From Anaerolineales bacterium (GTDB taxonomy: Bacteria > Chloroflexota > Anaerolineae > Anaerolineales > Villigracilaceae): a stretch of DNA of 64,000 nucleotides. The DNA lies in NCBI GenBank assembly GCA_020634885.1, contig JACKAW010000006.1, forward strand, positions 62,001-126,000, given 5' to 3'. The notes beneath the pieces were generated by a model. It worked only from the letters and a program-made list of their open reading frames with translations, was not told where the DNA came from and made no database searches. The position numbers and the translations under genes are program-made. How positions within the stretch are numbered: position 1 is the first letter of the stretch; every line of letters begins with the position of its first letter. Positions 42,816 through 52,431 of the stretch are shown here, in pieces.

Positions 42816-42855
42816 AAAAAGTGACTGTCATATCCGATATGACAGTCACTTTTTT
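42816..42855 (+). terminator. intrinsic terminator after rpoD
   Basis: An 18-bp stem (42816-42833 with about 42837-42854), a CCG loop and T6, directly after the rpoD stop. Confidence 0.94.
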
Positions 42856-42960
42856 ATTGTTTCGTGTTTATAAGTGTATTCGATTACATTTCCGCCAACA
42901 TGACAAAAATCATCTTTTTTGTTTGAAGGCGCACTTTTTCTAGTTCATAAAAACCCTTTG

Positions 42961-42969
42961 TGATATACT
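42961..42969 (+). promoter_or_regulatory. extended -10 promoter of the nuo operon
   Basis: TGATATACT (TGn plus TATACT) about 45 bp before nuoA, like the rpsB extended -10. The -35 is weak (TAGTTC at 17 bp). Confidence 0.55.
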
Positions 42970-43012
42970 TTCGCGGAACTGTGCAAGATTTCACACATTC
43001 AACGAGGTACTT

Positions 43013-43369
43013 ATGCTGTTGGAATATATTGCTATCGGGGTGATGATTCTTGTCGCCACCCTCATCGCTTTTATTGCGATTGGTTTGGGGGGATTGTTCG
43101 GACCTAAAAAGCCATCTGCCGAGAAAGATACGCCCTATGAATCAGGTATGAATCCATACGGCGAAGGCACGCGGCGTATGCCCGTCCGCTTCTATTTAGT
43201 GGCTGTTCTCTTCATCCTTTTCGATATTGAAGTCGTGTTCTTTTTACCGTGGGCAATCGCGTTTCGCCAACTCGGTCTATTCGGCTTGCTTGAGATGGTC
43301 ATCTTTATTGTGATCCTTCTTATCGGTTATGTGTACGCGTGGAAAAAAGGAGCCCTGGAATGGGAGTAG
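43013..43369 (+). CDS. nuoA: NADH-quinone oxidoreductase subunit A
   Basis: 118 residues, three membrane helices. PYESGMNPYGEGTRRMPVRFYLVAVLFILFDIEVVF is the ND3 signature, including the Cys-loop region (Ser in place of the mitochondrial Cys). First gene of a full nuoA-N operon; ACGAGG precedes ATG 43013. It ends inside the nuoB start region. Confidence 0.95.
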   Translation: MLLEYIAIGVMILVATLIAFIAIGLGGLFGPKKPSAEKDTPYESGMNPYGEGTRRMPVRFYLVAVLFILFDIEVVFFLPWAIAFRQLGLFGLLEMVIFIVILLIGYVYAWKKGALEWE

Positions 43370-43854
43370 AACAAAAACTCGGAAACATGGGCGTGGTCAC
43401 CACCACGCTTGAAGATGTTGTCAACTGGTCACGCACCAATGCGATGTGGCCCATGTTGTTCGGTCTGGCTTGCTGCGCCATTGAAATGATGGCGGCACAA
43501 GCCTCCAGTTATGACATGAGCCGCTTCGGCATGGAACTGATGCGCGCCAGCCCCCGTCAATCGGACTTGATGATCGTTGCCGGACGCGTTTCCAAAAAAA
43601 TGGGACCCGTCCTGCGCCGTTTGTACGACCAGATGCCCGAACCCAAGTGGGTGATCGCCATGGGCGATTGCGCCTCTTGCGGCGGGGTTTTCAATAACTA
43701 CGCCATCTACCAGGGTGTGGATGAGATCGTCCCCGTGGATGTATTCGTGGCTGGCTGCCCGCCCCGCCCCGAAGCCTTGATCCACGGTGTGTTGACCCTG
43801 CACGAAAAAGTGAAGGCTGACCGCTTCATTGCCAATGCAGCGGATAAGAAATAA
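43360..43854 (+). CDS. nuoB: NADH-quinone oxidoreductase subunit B
   Basis: 164 residues. Carries cluster N2: GLACCAIEMMAAQ, GDCASCGGVF and AGCPPRPEALI hold the four Cys. I chose ATG 43360, overlapping the nuoA end, because AGGAG lies 8 nt upstream. A start at 43339 is possible but adds residues without homology. A 14-bp hairpin follows the stop. Confidence 0.95.
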   Translation: MGVEQKLGNMGVVTTTLEDVVNWSRTNAMWPMLFGLACCAIEMMAAQASSYDMSRFGMELMRASPRQSDLMIVAGRVSKKMGPVLRRLYDQMPEPKWVIAMGDCASCGGVFNNYAIYQGVDEIVPVDVFVAGCPPRPEALIHGVLTLHEKVKADRFIANAADKK

Positions 43855-43860
43855 ATCAAT

Positions 43861-43893
43861 AGACCTGATAGATTCCTAAAATCTATCAGGTCT
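43861..43893 (+). other. intercistronic hairpin between nuoB and nuoC
   Basis: AGACCTGATAGATT (43861-43874) pairs perfectly with 43880-43893 around CCTAA. No U-run follows. The nuoC start is 11 bp downstream. Confidence 0.8.
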
Positions 43894-43904
43894 TAGGTGT
43901 AATT

Positions 43905-44417
43905 ATGGAAAAATCTCTCGAACCCATTGTAAAAGTTTTGCAGGAAAAGTTCGGCGCCACCTTTGAAGAGTTTCGCGGCGAAGTGCAGTGTATGGTCAAG
44001 CCCGAACACATCATCGAAGCGCTTACCATCCTGCGCGATGCGCATCATTTTGAATTACTTTCCATGTTGAGCGCCATCGATTATTTTCCGCAAACCTCAC
44101 CGCGCTTTCATGTAATTTATCAGCTTAACTCGCTTGAAAAGAACCTGACCTTGCAGTTGAGAGTTCCAGTGGAAGGCGAAAGCCCCAAGCTCCCAACTTC
44201 AACGGGCGTGTTCAAGACCGGCTTATGGCGTGAGCGTGAAATCTTCGATATGTTCGGCATTGAATTCGAAGGTCACCCCGACCCGCGCCGAATTCTCAAC
44301 CCCGATGAACTCGAAGGTCACCCCCTGCGAAGAGACTTCCCGCTCGGCTATGAAGAGCCCCAGTTCAGCTTTAACTACGAAGAAATTGACCTGGGCAAGC
44401 CGTACGCAAAGGAATAG
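43905..44417 (+). CDS. nuoC: NADH-quinone oxidoreductase subunit C
   Basis: 170 residues, 30-kDa subunit family. RFHVIYQLNSLEKN, and then WREREIFDMFGIEFEGHPDPRRIL and PLRRDFPLGYE are diagnostic. It is separate from nuoD, not fused as in E. coli. nuoD begins 3 bp after its stop. Confidence 0.95.
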   Translation: MEKSLEPIVKVLQEKFGATFEEFRGEVQCMVKPEHIIEALTILRDAHHFELLSMLSAIDYFPQTSPRFHVIYQLNSLEKNLTLQLRVPVEGESPKLPTSTGVFKTGLWREREIFDMFGIEFEGHPDPRRILNPDELEGHPLRRDFPLGYEEPQFSFNYEEIDLGKPYAKE

Positions 44418-44420
44418 GTT

Positions 44421-45650
44421 ATGACTCAACTTCAACCAGCCAATGTAGAACAATACAAACATCTAATATCTGAGCGTGCCCTTACCGGCGAAACCATGCT
44501 CTTGAACATGGGACCCCAACACCCGTCCACGCATGGCGTGTTGCGTCTCGTTCTCGAACTCGATGGTGAGATCGTTGTCAACTGCATTCCTGATATCGGC
44601 TTTTTGCACACCGGCATCGAGAAGAACATGGAAGCCAAGACCTTCCAAAAAGCCGAAGTGATGACAGACCGCCTCGACTACATGAACACTATGGGCAACA
44701 ACCTTGCCTATGTGATGGCAGTGGAAAAATTAATAGACCTTGATGTGCCTCCCCGCGCACAAGCCTTGCGCGTCATTCTGGTGGAACTCCAACGCATCGC
44801 CTCACATTTGGTCCTGCTCGGCACATGGGGGCTTGACCTCGCTGCCATGTCGATGTTCCTTTACTGTTTCCGTGAACGCGAACAGATCCTCGATATTTTT
44901 GAGCTTGTCTCCGGTCAGCGCATGATGACAACCTACATTCGTCCTGGCGGCGTATGGCGCGATGTCCCCGTGGAATTTGAAAAAGCCGTCCGCGATTTCA
45001 TCAAGATCTTCCCCAAACGCATTGACGAATACGAAAAATTGCTGACAAAGAATCCGCTCTTTGTAGACCGCATGGTCGGCATTGGACATTTGAGCAAGGA
45101 AATGGCTCTTTCGTATGGCGTTACAGGATCCAACCTGCGCGCCTCCGGCGTGAACTGGGACCTTCGCAAAGCCCGCCCTTATATGGGCTATGAACAATAC
45201 GATTTCGATGTGCCTGTTTTGACTGAAGGCGATACCTATGCCCGCTATTTAGTGCGCATTGAAGAGTTCCGTCAGTCTTTGCGCATCATTGAACAGGCGC
45301 TTGATAAACTCCCCATGGGACCCGTCCGCTCGGACAATCGCAAGTTCGTCCCGCCGCCCCGTTCAGAGATCGGCGTCAGCATGGAAGCGCTCATCCACCA
45401 CTTTAAGTTGTGGACTGAGGGTTTTCACGCGCCGAATGCTTCAATTTATAGCGCAGTCGAATCACCGCGTGGAGAGTTGGGTGTGCTCATCGCCGGTGAC
45501 GGTGGACCCAAGCCCCGCCGTGTTCACATGCGCACCCCATCTTTCGACAATCTTGCTGTGGTTCCTGAGCTTGTGAAAGGACACCTGGTTGCTGATCTGG
45601 TTGCGATCCTCGCTTCCATCGACATCGTTCTCGGAGATATTGACCGATGA
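44421..45650 (+). CDS. nuoD: NADH-quinone oxidoreductase subunit D
   Basis: 409 residues, 49-kDa subunit that lines the quinone site. LLNMGPQHPSTHGVLRLVLELDGE, GFLHTGIEKN, and the C-terminus GDIDR are intact; the quinone-binding His and Tyr region lies in GPQHPSTHG and QRMMTTYIRPGG. It overlaps nuoE by ATGA. Confidence 0.96.
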   Translation: MTQLQPANVEQYKHLISERALTGETMLLNMGPQHPSTHGVLRLVLELDGEIVVNCIPDIGFLHTGIEKNMEAKTFQKAEVMTDRLDYMNTMGNNLAYVMAVEKLIDLDVPPRAQALRVILVELQRIASHLVLLGTWGLDLAAMSMFLYCFREREQILDIFELVSGQRMMTTYIRPGGVWRDVPVEFEKAVRDFIKIFPKRIDEYEKLLTKNPLFVDRMVGIGHLSKEMALSYGVTGSNLRASGVNWDLRKARPYMGYEQYDFDVPVLTEGDTYARYLVRIEEFRQSLRIIEQALDKLPMGPVRSDNRKFVPPPRSEIGVSMEALIHHFKLWTEGFHAPNASIYSAVESPRGELGVLIAGDGGPKPRRVHMRTPSFDNLAVVPELVKGHLVADLVAILASIDIVLGDIDR

Positions 45651-46144
45651 GTCTTGAAAAGAAATACGCTAAGGAAGTCAAACAAATCCTTGCCAAGTAT
45701 CCGCCGGAGCATAAACGTTCGGCGGTTATGCCGCTCCTTTACCTTGCCCAGCGCGAGGAAGGCTATGTCAACAAAGAATCCATGAAGGATATTGCCAAAA
45801 TTTTGGATATCACCGAGACGGAAGTCGCCTCTATTGTCGGCTTTTACTCGCTGTACCATGATGAAAAAGCGGGCAAATATCGTATGCAAGTTTGTACCGA
45901 TCTGCCCTGTGCCTTGCGCGGCGCCGATGAGTTTCTCGATAAACTTTGCGGCAATCTCGGCATCAAAGTGGGGGAGACCACCGAAGACGGTCTCGTCACT
46001 GTTGAAGCTGTCATGTGCCTCGCTGCATGTGACCGTGCGCCCATGTTCCAAACTCAGGGACCGGATGGCATCAAATATCACGAATACATGACCCTAGACC
46101 GCACCATGGAATTGATCGAAGCATTGAAGGGAGGCAAGGAATAA
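45647..46144 (+). CDS. nuoE: NADH-quinone oxidoreductase subunit E
   Basis: 165 residues, 24-kDa thioredoxin-like [2Fe-2S] subunit (N1a). Ligands lie in VCTDLPCAL and CLAACDRAPM. It starts within the nuoD stop (ATGA) and its own stop overlaps nuoF by one base, indicating tight coupling. Confidence 0.95.
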   Translation: MSLEKKYAKEVKQILAKYPPEHKRSAVMPLLYLAQREEGYVNKESMKDIAKILDITETEVASIVGFYSLYHDEKAGKYRMQVCTDLPCALRGADEFLDKLCGNLGIKVGETTEDGLVTVEAVMCLAACDRAPMFQTQGPDGIKYHEYMTLDRTMELIEALKGGKE

Positions 46145-47391
46145 TGGCTCACGTCCTTTTACGTCATCGTGATATTCCCGACCTCAATAAGTTGAGCGTT
46201 TACAAAAAGAACGGCGGTTTCGACGCCTTCAAAAAAGCCGTTACCAAAATGCAGCCCAACGAAGTGACCAACATCGTCAAAGACTCTGGTCTGCGTGGAC
46301 GCGGCGGCGCGGGCTTCCCTACCGGCATGAAGTGGTCCTTCATTGATAACAATAGCTGGCCCCACTACGTAGTGGCAAACGCCGATGAATCTGAGCCGGG
46401 AACGTTCAAAGACCGCGAGATCATGGAAAGCAACCCCTTCCAATTTTTGGAAGGTCTGGCGCTCGCCAGTTATGCGGTTGGCGCAAATGTGGCTTACATT
46501 TATTTGCGCGGCGAATTCTGGCAGGTGGCAGCTTTTCTCGATGAAAAGATCGCAGAAATGGAAGAAGCCGGATATCTTGGTGAAAACCTCTTCGGTAAAG
46601 ATTATTCCCTGAAAATCTTCACCCACCTTGGTGCAGGCGCTTACATCTGTGGTGAAGAGACCGCCCTGCTCGAATCACTCGAAGGCAAACGCGGACAGCC
46701 CCGTGTTCGTCCGCCCTTCCCGCCTTCGGTAGGCTTGTATGGCAAGCCCACCATCATCAACAACGTTGAGACCTTTACCAACGTGCCGATGATCCTCGCC
46801 AACGGCGCAGATTGGTACAAGAAAATGGGCACGGCAGATAGCGCGGGCGTGAAGATATTCTCACTCTCAGGGCGGGTACGCAAGCCCGGCAATTATGAAC
46901 TGCCCTTTGGCACCACCTTCCGTCAGTTGATCTACGAACACGGCATGGGCATTCAAGATGGACGTTCCATCAAAGCCATCATGCCTGCGGGCGCATCTTC
47001 CTCGCTTATTGTGGTGGATGACAAAGTGCTCGATACCCCGATGGACTACGCCACCGTCCGCACATTGGGCGGCGACCTTGGCTCTGCCTCCGTGATCGTG
47101 TTGGATGACACCGTCAACATTGACTGGGTCATCAATAAAACCATCCACTTCTTCAAACACGAATCCTGTGGCAAATGCACCACCTGCCGTGAAGGCAACC
47201 ACTGGATGCGCAACCTGACCGACCGCATCCACCACGGCAAGGGTTCAAAAGATGATGTGACACTTCTTCTAAATGTTGCCAAACAGATGCAGGGTAAATG
47301 CCTGTGTGCGTTGGGCGAGTTCTCTACCATGGCAGTTGTGACCGGTATTGAGCGCTTCCCCGATGATTTCAAGAAGGCAACGAAGGCGTAG
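46144..47391 (+). CDS. nuoF: NADH-quinone oxidoreductase subunit F
   Basis: 415 residues, 51-kDa NADH- and FMN-binding subunit with cluster N3. GLRGRGGAGFPTGMKW is the NADH/FMN loop, GAGAYICGEETALLESLEG follows, and the [4Fe-4S] ligands are in ESCGKCTTCREG plus CLCALGEF. nuoG follows after 6 bp. Confidence 0.96.
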   Translation: MAHVLLRHRDIPDLNKLSVYKKNGGFDAFKKAVTKMQPNEVTNIVKDSGLRGRGGAGFPTGMKWSFIDNNSWPHYVVANADESEPGTFKDREIMESNPFQFLEGLALASYAVGANVAYIYLRGEFWQVAAFLDEKIAEMEEAGYLGENLFGKDYSLKIFTHLGAGAYICGEETALLESLEGKRGQPRVRPPFPPSVGLYGKPTIINNVETFTNVPMILANGADWYKKMGTADSAGVKIFSLSGRVRKPGNYELPFGTTFRQLIYEHGMGIQDGRSIKAIMPAGASSSLIVVDDKVLDTPMDYATVRTLGGDLGSASVIVLDDTVNIDWVINKTIHFFKHESCGKCTTCREGNHWMRNLTDRIHHGKGSKDDVTLLLNVAKQMQGKCLCALGEFSTMAVVTGIERFPDDFKKATKA

Positions 47392-47397
47392 TGAATA

Positions 47398-49872
47398 ATG
47401 AGCAAACAAGTTACTCTTACTATCAATGGAAAACAAGTCACCGCGCCGGAAGGTTTAACCGTAGCCGATGCGGCAAAACTGGCAGGCGTGGATATTCCCG
47501 TCTTCTGCCACCACCCAAAACTTGAGCCGGTGGGCATGTGCCGCATGTGTCTGGTTGAGATCGGACGCCCCGTGTTCGACCGCGCCACCGGACAGCCCGT
47601 GATGGAAAACGGACAGCCCAAAATTCAATTCATGCCCAAACTTGAAACTGCCTGTACCAACCGCGTTTCAGAAGGCATGGTGGTTTTGACCCAATCTGAA
47701 AAAGCAAACGATGGGCAGCGCGGCACCGTGGAATTTTTGCTGACCTCACATCCGCTCGATTGCCCCATCTGCGATAAGGGTGGGGAATGCCCGCTTCAAA
47801 ACCTGACCATGGAGCATGGCTCAGGCAAGAGCCGCTTCAATTACGATGAGAAGCAGCATCTTGAAAAAATGGTTCCGCTCGGCGAGTTGATCTATCTCGA
47901 CCGTGAACGTTGCATTCAATGCGCACGCTGCATCCGCTTTCAAGACGAAGTGGCAGGTGAGGCGGTTCTCGGCTTCGATGAACGCGGACGCCACACCCAG
48001 ATCATCTCCATCTCTGAACCTGGGTTCGACTCGGTCTTCTCTGGCAACACAACCGACATCTGCCCTGTGGGCGCACTAACCACCGTAGACTTCCGCTTTG
48101 GCGCCCGCCCGTGGGAACTCAAAGCCGAAGCCTCCATCTGTTCACAATGCCCCGTGGGTTGTAACACCACACTCAATACCCGCCGCGAAGCCAAAGCTGG
48201 CGGCGAAATTGTAGTGAAGCGTGTGATGCCGCGCCAGAACGAAGAAGTGAATGAAATTTGGCTTTGCGATAAAGGACGTTTTGCCTATCACTACACCGAA
48301 GGCAAAGAACGCCTTACCAAACCCATGGTACGCAAAGATGAGAAACTAGCCCGCGCTTCGTGGGATAACGCCACCAAAACCGCCGCCGAAAATTTTGTGG
48401 CAAACAAAAAAGATTTCGTGGTGTTAGCCTCAGGTCGCCTCTCGAACGAAGACCTGTTCAACCTCAAATCGCTGGCAGATACCGCGGGCGGCGAAGCCAT
48501 TCTTTACTCGGATATGGATGGCGGTGAATTGACCCAGTTGGTGGGCGTTGGCGCAGGCACAAACCTCGGAACAATGGGCAAGGGCGATGCTATTCTCGTC
48601 ATTGCCTCTGACTTGTATGAAGAAGCTCCCATTTGGTGGCTGCGTGTAAAACAGGCGGCAGATCGCGGCGCAACCGTTATCGTTGCCAACCCGCGCGCAA
48701 CCAAACTCGACCGCTTTGCCACCTACACCATCCGCTACTCGTACGGCGATGAACTCAAGACCATCAATGATTTTGAGAAAAAGAGCAAGATCTCCGATGC
48801 CTTTACAAAGGCAAAGAATGCAGTCATCTTCTACGGCAACGAAGGTCTTGGCGTCACTGGAACTTCTGTCCTTTCTTCCGCTTGTGCAAACCTTCTTAAA
48901 GAAACAGGTCACACCGGCAGCGCCAACAATGGGCTCATCGGCGTCTGGCAGCGTGCCAACGATCAGGGCGCATTTGAAATCGGCTTCCGTCCGGTTGCTG
49001 ACCTTGAGAAGGCGTTGAAGAACAAAGCGGTCTACATCGTCGGGGCTGACCCAGTGGGGGATGACCCGAACCTTGCCAAGGCATTGAAGAATGTAAAATT
49101 TGTCGCCGTGCAGGATATCCGCGAAACCGCCACAACCGAAATTGCGGATGTGGTCTTCCCTGCACAGGCATTTACCGAACGTGATGGAACGCTCATCTCT
49201 GGTGAGCGCCGGGTTCAGCGCTTCTATGCTGCGGTGCCCGCTGTGGGCGATAGCAAACCCGATTACGCCATCACTGCCATGCTTGCCAAGCAAATGGGCG
49301 TCATCCTTCAAGGAACATCCGCTTCGGTGGTGTTCGATATCCTCGCCAATTCTGTTGAAGCCTTGAATGAATTAACCTACGATGCCCTGGCGCAGGTGAA
49401 GGAACAGTGGCCGCTGGTGGGTCGCAACGATGTGTACTACGGCGGCACAACCTACGACAATACCAAGGGGTTGGGCGTTCAACTCATCCCGTTGGCTCAG
49501 GCTGGGGGAGCGGTAAAAATTTCAAAGGTCAGAAAAGAGGCGGCTCTTCGTCCCAAAGACAAGGAACTGCTGGCTGTGCCATCCAACAAGTTGTACGACC
49601 TCGGCGTGACGGTTCAGACTGCGGAATTTCTTGAGCAGCGCATTGGCGAGACCTCGGTTGCCATGCACCCAACCACTGCGAAAAAGTTTGAAGCGGCAGA
49701 GGGACAGGTTGTAAAGTTGAGTTTTGACGGCGTGCAGGCGGAAGCCGTTGTGAAGTTTGATGAAACCATTGGAACGGGTGTGGTGCGTATTCCGCGCTCC
49801 ATGGGCATTGCGATCCGCGAGCCTGTGGTGGCAAAGGTGCAGGTTAAAGCCGCAGCCGGGAAGGCGAAGTAA
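47398..49872 (+). CDS. nuoG: NADH-quinone oxidoreductase subunit G
   Basis: 824 residues. N-terminal [2Fe-2S] domain (CHHPKLEPVGMCRMCLVE), the His-Cys cluster (HPLDCPICDKGGECPLQN), a [4Fe-4S] cluster (CIQCARCIRF, then DICPVGAL), and a molybdopterin-oxidoreductase-like domain without cofactor. CSQCPVGC followed by WLCDKGRF supplies the extra N7 cluster ligands, known in only part of the family. The C-terminus has a molydopterin-dinucleotide-binding-like barrel. Confidence 0.95.
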   Translation: MSKQVTLTINGKQVTAPEGLTVADAAKLAGVDIPVFCHHPKLEPVGMCRMCLVEIGRPVFDRATGQPVMENGQPKIQFMPKLETACTNRVSEGMVVLTQSEKANDGQRGTVEFLLTSHPLDCPICDKGGECPLQNLTMEHGSGKSRFNYDEKQHLEKMVPLGELIYLDRERCIQCARCIRFQDEVAGEAVLGFDERGRHTQIISISEPGFDSVFSGNTTDICPVGALTTVDFRFGARPWELKAEASICSQCPVGCNTTLNTRREAKAGGEIVVKRVMPRQNEEVNEIWLCDKGRFAYHYTEGKERLTKPMVRKDEKLARASWDNATKTAAENFVANKKDFVVLASGRLSNEDLFNLKSLADTAGGEAILYSDMDGGELTQLVGVGAGTNLGTMGKGDAILVIASDLYEEAPIWWLRVKQAADRGATVIVANPRATKLDRFATYTIRYSYGDELKTINDFEKKSKISDAFTKAKNAVIFYGNEGLGVTGTSVLSSACANLLKETGHTGSANNGLIGVWQRANDQGAFEIGFRPVADLEKALKNKAVYIVGADPVGDDPNLAKALKNVKFVAVQDIRETATTEIADVVFPAQAFTERDGTLISGERRVQRFYAAVPAVGDSKPDYAITAMLAKQMGVILQGTSASVVFDILANSVEALNELTYDALAQVKEQWPLVGRNDVYYGGTTYDNTKGLGVQLIPLAQAGGAVKISKVRKEAALRPKDKELLAVPSNKLYDLGVTVQTAEFLEQRIGETSVAMHPTTAKKFEAAEGQVVKLSFDGVQAEAVVKFDETIGTGVVRIPRSMGIAIREPVVAKVQVKAAAGKAK

Positions 49873-49874
49873 TT

Positions 49875-50990
49875 ATGGATTGGACAATGTGGGTTGAATG
49901 GATCGTAAAAGGCTTTGTCCTTTGTTTGATCCTTTTGACAGGCTTTGCCTATTTGACGTGGTATGAACGCCGCGCATTGGCTCGTATTCAGGTGCGCGTA
50001 GGTCCAAACCGTGCCGGGTATCAGGGTTTGTTACAGCCGATTGCGGATGCAGTCAAATTGATCTTCAAAGAAGAGTTGACCCCCGGACATGTGTACAAGG
50101 TGGTTTTCATCCTTGCGCCAGTTTTGACGGTGGTTCCTTCGCTGGTTCTTGCGGCGGTGGTGCCGTTGGGGACTTCGTTCAATTTATTTGGACGTGAGAT
50201 CACGCTGTATGTTGCCGATGTGAATGTGGGTATTTTGTACCTGACTTCCATTGCCTCGATCGCTGTGTACGGCATTGTGCTGGCGGGCTGGTCTAGCAAT
50301 AACAAGTACGCCATGCTGGGCGGTATTCGCTCTTCGGCGCAGATGATCTCCTACGAATTGACGCTGGGTCTCTCGTTTGTGACTGCCATCATTCTGGGCA
50401 ATTCCATGAACATGATCGACATTGTGAATGAGCAGCGTGGATTGTGGTTTGTGGTAATTCAGCCGGTTGGTGCGTTGATCTTTTGGATCGCCACACTTGC
50501 CGAAGTGAACCGCGCCCCCTTTGATATGCCCGAAGCCGAGCAGGAATTGACCGCCGGTTATCACGCTGAATATTCAGGCATGAAGTTTGCGCTCTTCTTC
50601 ATGGCAGAATACCAGAAGATGATCGTGATCAGCATGATCCTGGCGACCCTGTTCTTTGGCGGTTACCTCGGACCCTTCGTAGATCAGGTTCCGCTGCTGG
50701 GACCGGTGTACCTGTTTGCCAAGGTCATCATCCTGCTTTTTGGAATGATCTGGGTGCGCGCCACATGGCCCCGCATCCGTTACGACCGCCTGATGTCTTT
50801 TGGCTGGAAGATCCTGCTGCCGCTTTCTTTGGCAATTGCCTTTATTACCGCAACGGGTATTTTGCTTGCAGATGTGCTCAACAATCAGTTGTTCTTCTGG
50901 AGCATCCCCGTCGTTTCGATCATCGCTTTATTGGTTGCGGTTGCATTTATTTATCGTGATCTGAGGAGAAAATCCCATGGGCGTATTTGA
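49875..50990 (+). CDS. nuoH: NADH-quinone oxidoreductase subunit H
   Basis: 371 residues, about eight membrane helices at the quinone-chamber entrance. YERRALARIQVRVGPNRAGYQGLLQPIADAVKL and AEVNRAPFDMPEAEQELTAGYHAEYSG are the ND1 signatures. It overlaps nuoI by 14 bp. Confidence 0.96.
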   Translation: MDWTMWVEWIVKGFVLCLILLTGFAYLTWYERRALARIQVRVGPNRAGYQGLLQPIADAVKLIFKEELTPGHVYKVVFILAPVLTVVPSLVLAAVVPLGTSFNLFGREITLYVADVNVGILYLTSIASIAVYGIVLAGWSSNNKYAMLGGIRSSAQMISYELTLGLSFVTAIILGNSMNMIDIVNEQRGLWFVVIQPVGALIFWIATLAEVNRAPFDMPEAEQELTAGYHAEYSGMKFALFFMAEYQKMIVISMILATLFFGGYLGPFVDQVPLLGPVYLFAKVIILLFGMIWVRATWPRIRYDRLMSFGWKILLPLSLAIAFITATGILLADVLNNQLFFWSIPVVSIIALLVAVAFIYRDLRRKSHGRI

Positions 50991-51498
50991 TCCCATCATC
51001 GAACTTACAAAAGGTCTTGGCGAGACATTGCGCTCTTTCCTGATGGAGCCGACGGTCACCGTCAGCTACCCGGAAGAGAAGCGCCCCGTCCGCCCGCGCT
51101 TCCGTGGACGCCACGTCCTCAAACGCTACGACAACGGTTTGGAGAAATGCATCGGCTGTTCGCTTTGTGCCGCCGCCTGCCCTGCCGATGCGATCTTTGT
51201 GGAAGCCTCGGAAAATACGGACGAAAAACGCTTCTCTCCTGGCGAACGCTATGCCTCGACCTATGAGATCAACATGCTGCGCTGCATCTACTGCGGTTTC
51301 TGCGAAGATGCCTGTCCCACCGAAGCGATTGTGTTGGGAGATAACTATGAGCTGTCCTTCCTCAATCGCCGCGACGCGATCTACTCCAAAGATATGTTGT
51401 TGGAGCCCGTTTCTTCCGAGAACATGTTGACCCCGCGCAAGGTGGAAGCCGGTGTGTTCACCCGCTCTGTGCCGGAAATGCAAAACCCGACGGATTAG
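50977..51498 (+). CDS. nuoI: NADH-quinone oxidoreductase subunit I
   Basis: 173 residues, two [4Fe-4S] clusters (N6a and N6b): CIGCSLCAAACP and CIYCGFCEDACP, each with the fourth Cys in the other motif. FRGRHVLKRYDNG is the family N-terminus. GAGGAG lies within nuoH before ATG 50977. Confidence 0.96.
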   Translation: MGVFDPIIELTKGLGETLRSFLMEPTVTVSYPEEKRPVRPRFRGRHVLKRYDNGLEKCIGCSLCAAACPADAIFVEASENTDEKRFSPGERYASTYEINMLRCIYCGFCEDACPTEAIVLGDNYELSFLNRRDAIYSKDMLLEPVSSENMLTPRKVEAGVFTRSVPEMQNPTD

Positions 51499-51507
51499 TG
51501 CTCGGAT

Positions 51508-51535
51508 GAGTAGAGATCGTTACTCGTCTCTACTC
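51508..51535 (+). other. intercistronic hairpin between nuoI and nuoJ
   Basis: GAGTAGAGA (51508-51516) pairs with TCTCTACTC (51527-51535), loop TCGTTACTCG. No U-tract. It is one of several palindromes placed in otherwise tight operon gaps. Confidence 0.75.
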
Positions 51536-51556
51536 TCTGGTAACTAAAAGGTGCTT

Positions 51557-52081
51557 ATGAACTCTGAATTAATAGTCTTTCTCGTCCTTTCCCTTGTCGC
51601 AATTGCGACCGCACTTGGCATGTTGTTCAGCAAAAATGCGGTTTATTCGGCATTATTTCTTGTGCTGAACTTCGTCACCGTGGCTGTGTTTTACCTGCTG
51701 TTGGGCGCTCCGTTCCTTGCCATGTCTCAGATCACCGTTTATGCGGGTGCGATCATGGTTTTGTTCCTGTTCGTCATCATGCTCCTCGGCGCAGAGAACC
51801 TCAAACCATCGAATGCATTGCCCTGGCAAAAACCGCTGGCAATTCTGCTTTCGGTCATCCTCGGCGTGGAAGCCACCTACCTGTTATTAGCCCGCGCGCG
51901 CTCAAGCCTGAGCGTTACCTCGCCAGATGCCGCGCTCAACACCATGGATAGTTTGCGTAATATGGCAGAAACCCTGTTCAGCCAGTTTCTCCTGCCGTTT
52001 GAGATCACATCCATTCTTTTGCTGGTCGCCATGGTGGGCGCTGTCGTCCTGACCCGAGCGGAAAAAGGAGCCGCCAAATAA
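51557..52081 (+). CDS. nuoJ: NADH-quinone oxidoreductase subunit J
   Basis: 174 residues, five membrane helices (ND6 family). FSKNAVYSALFLVLNFVTVAVFYLLLGAPFLAMSQITVYAGAIMVLFLFVIMLL is typical. ATG 51557 is preferred over GTG 51551 because AAGGTG then lies at normal spacing. The stop overlaps the nuoK ATG. Confidence 0.94.
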   Translation: MNSELIVFLVLSLVAIATALGMLFSKNAVYSALFLVLNFVTVAVFYLLLGAPFLAMSQITVYAGAIMVLFLFVIMLLGAENLKPSNALPWQKPLAILLSVILGVEATYLLLARARSSLSVTSPDAALNTMDSLRNMAETLFSQFLLPFEITSILLLVAMVGAVVLTRAEKGAAK

Positions 52082-52383
52082 TGGTTCCCGTTGATTATTA
52101 CATTATTCTGTCTGCCATCCTTTTTACAATTGGCGCGCTTGGTGTACTTTCCCGCCGCAACCCGCTCATCATTTTCATGTCCATTGAACTGATGCTCAAC
52201 GCGGCGAACCTCGCCTTTGTTGCCTTTGCCCGTGTGTACGAAACATTCAGCGGGCAGATCTTTGTCTTCTTTGTCATCGCGGTGGCTGCCGCCGAAGTGG
52301 CGGTGGGGCTCGCTTTGATCGTGGAGATTTTCAAATCCAAAAAGAACATCAATATTGATGAAATGAATTCTCTAAAAGGATAA
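52081..52383 (+). CDS. nuoK: NADH-quinone oxidoreductase subunit K
   Basis: 100 residues, three membrane helices (ND4L). LGVLSRRNPLIIFMSIELMLNAANLAFVAFAR and the conserved Glu residues EVAVGLALI used in proton transfer are present. It starts at the overlapping TAATG. Confidence 0.95.
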   Translation: MVPVDYYIILSAILFTIGALGVLSRRNPLIIFMSIELMLNAANLAFVAFARVYETFSGQIFVFFVIAVAAAEVAVGLALIVEIFKSKKNINIDEMNSLKG

Positions 52384-52391
52384 TTCGATAT

Positions 52392-52416
52392 TCGATACTC
52401 GCATATCGAGTATCGA
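52392..52416 (+). other. intercistronic hairpin between nuoK and nuoL
   Basis: TCGATACTCG (52392-52401) pairs perfectly with CGAGTATCGA (52407-52416), loop CATAT. It lies just before the nuoL CGGAG. Confidence 0.78.
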
Positions 52417-52431
52417 GTTACGGAGAATGCA

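Noticed and set aside
48430..49311. 293-codon minus-strand reading opposite nuoG
   Set aside because: Shadow ORF in a gene with strong codon bias; no domain recognised.
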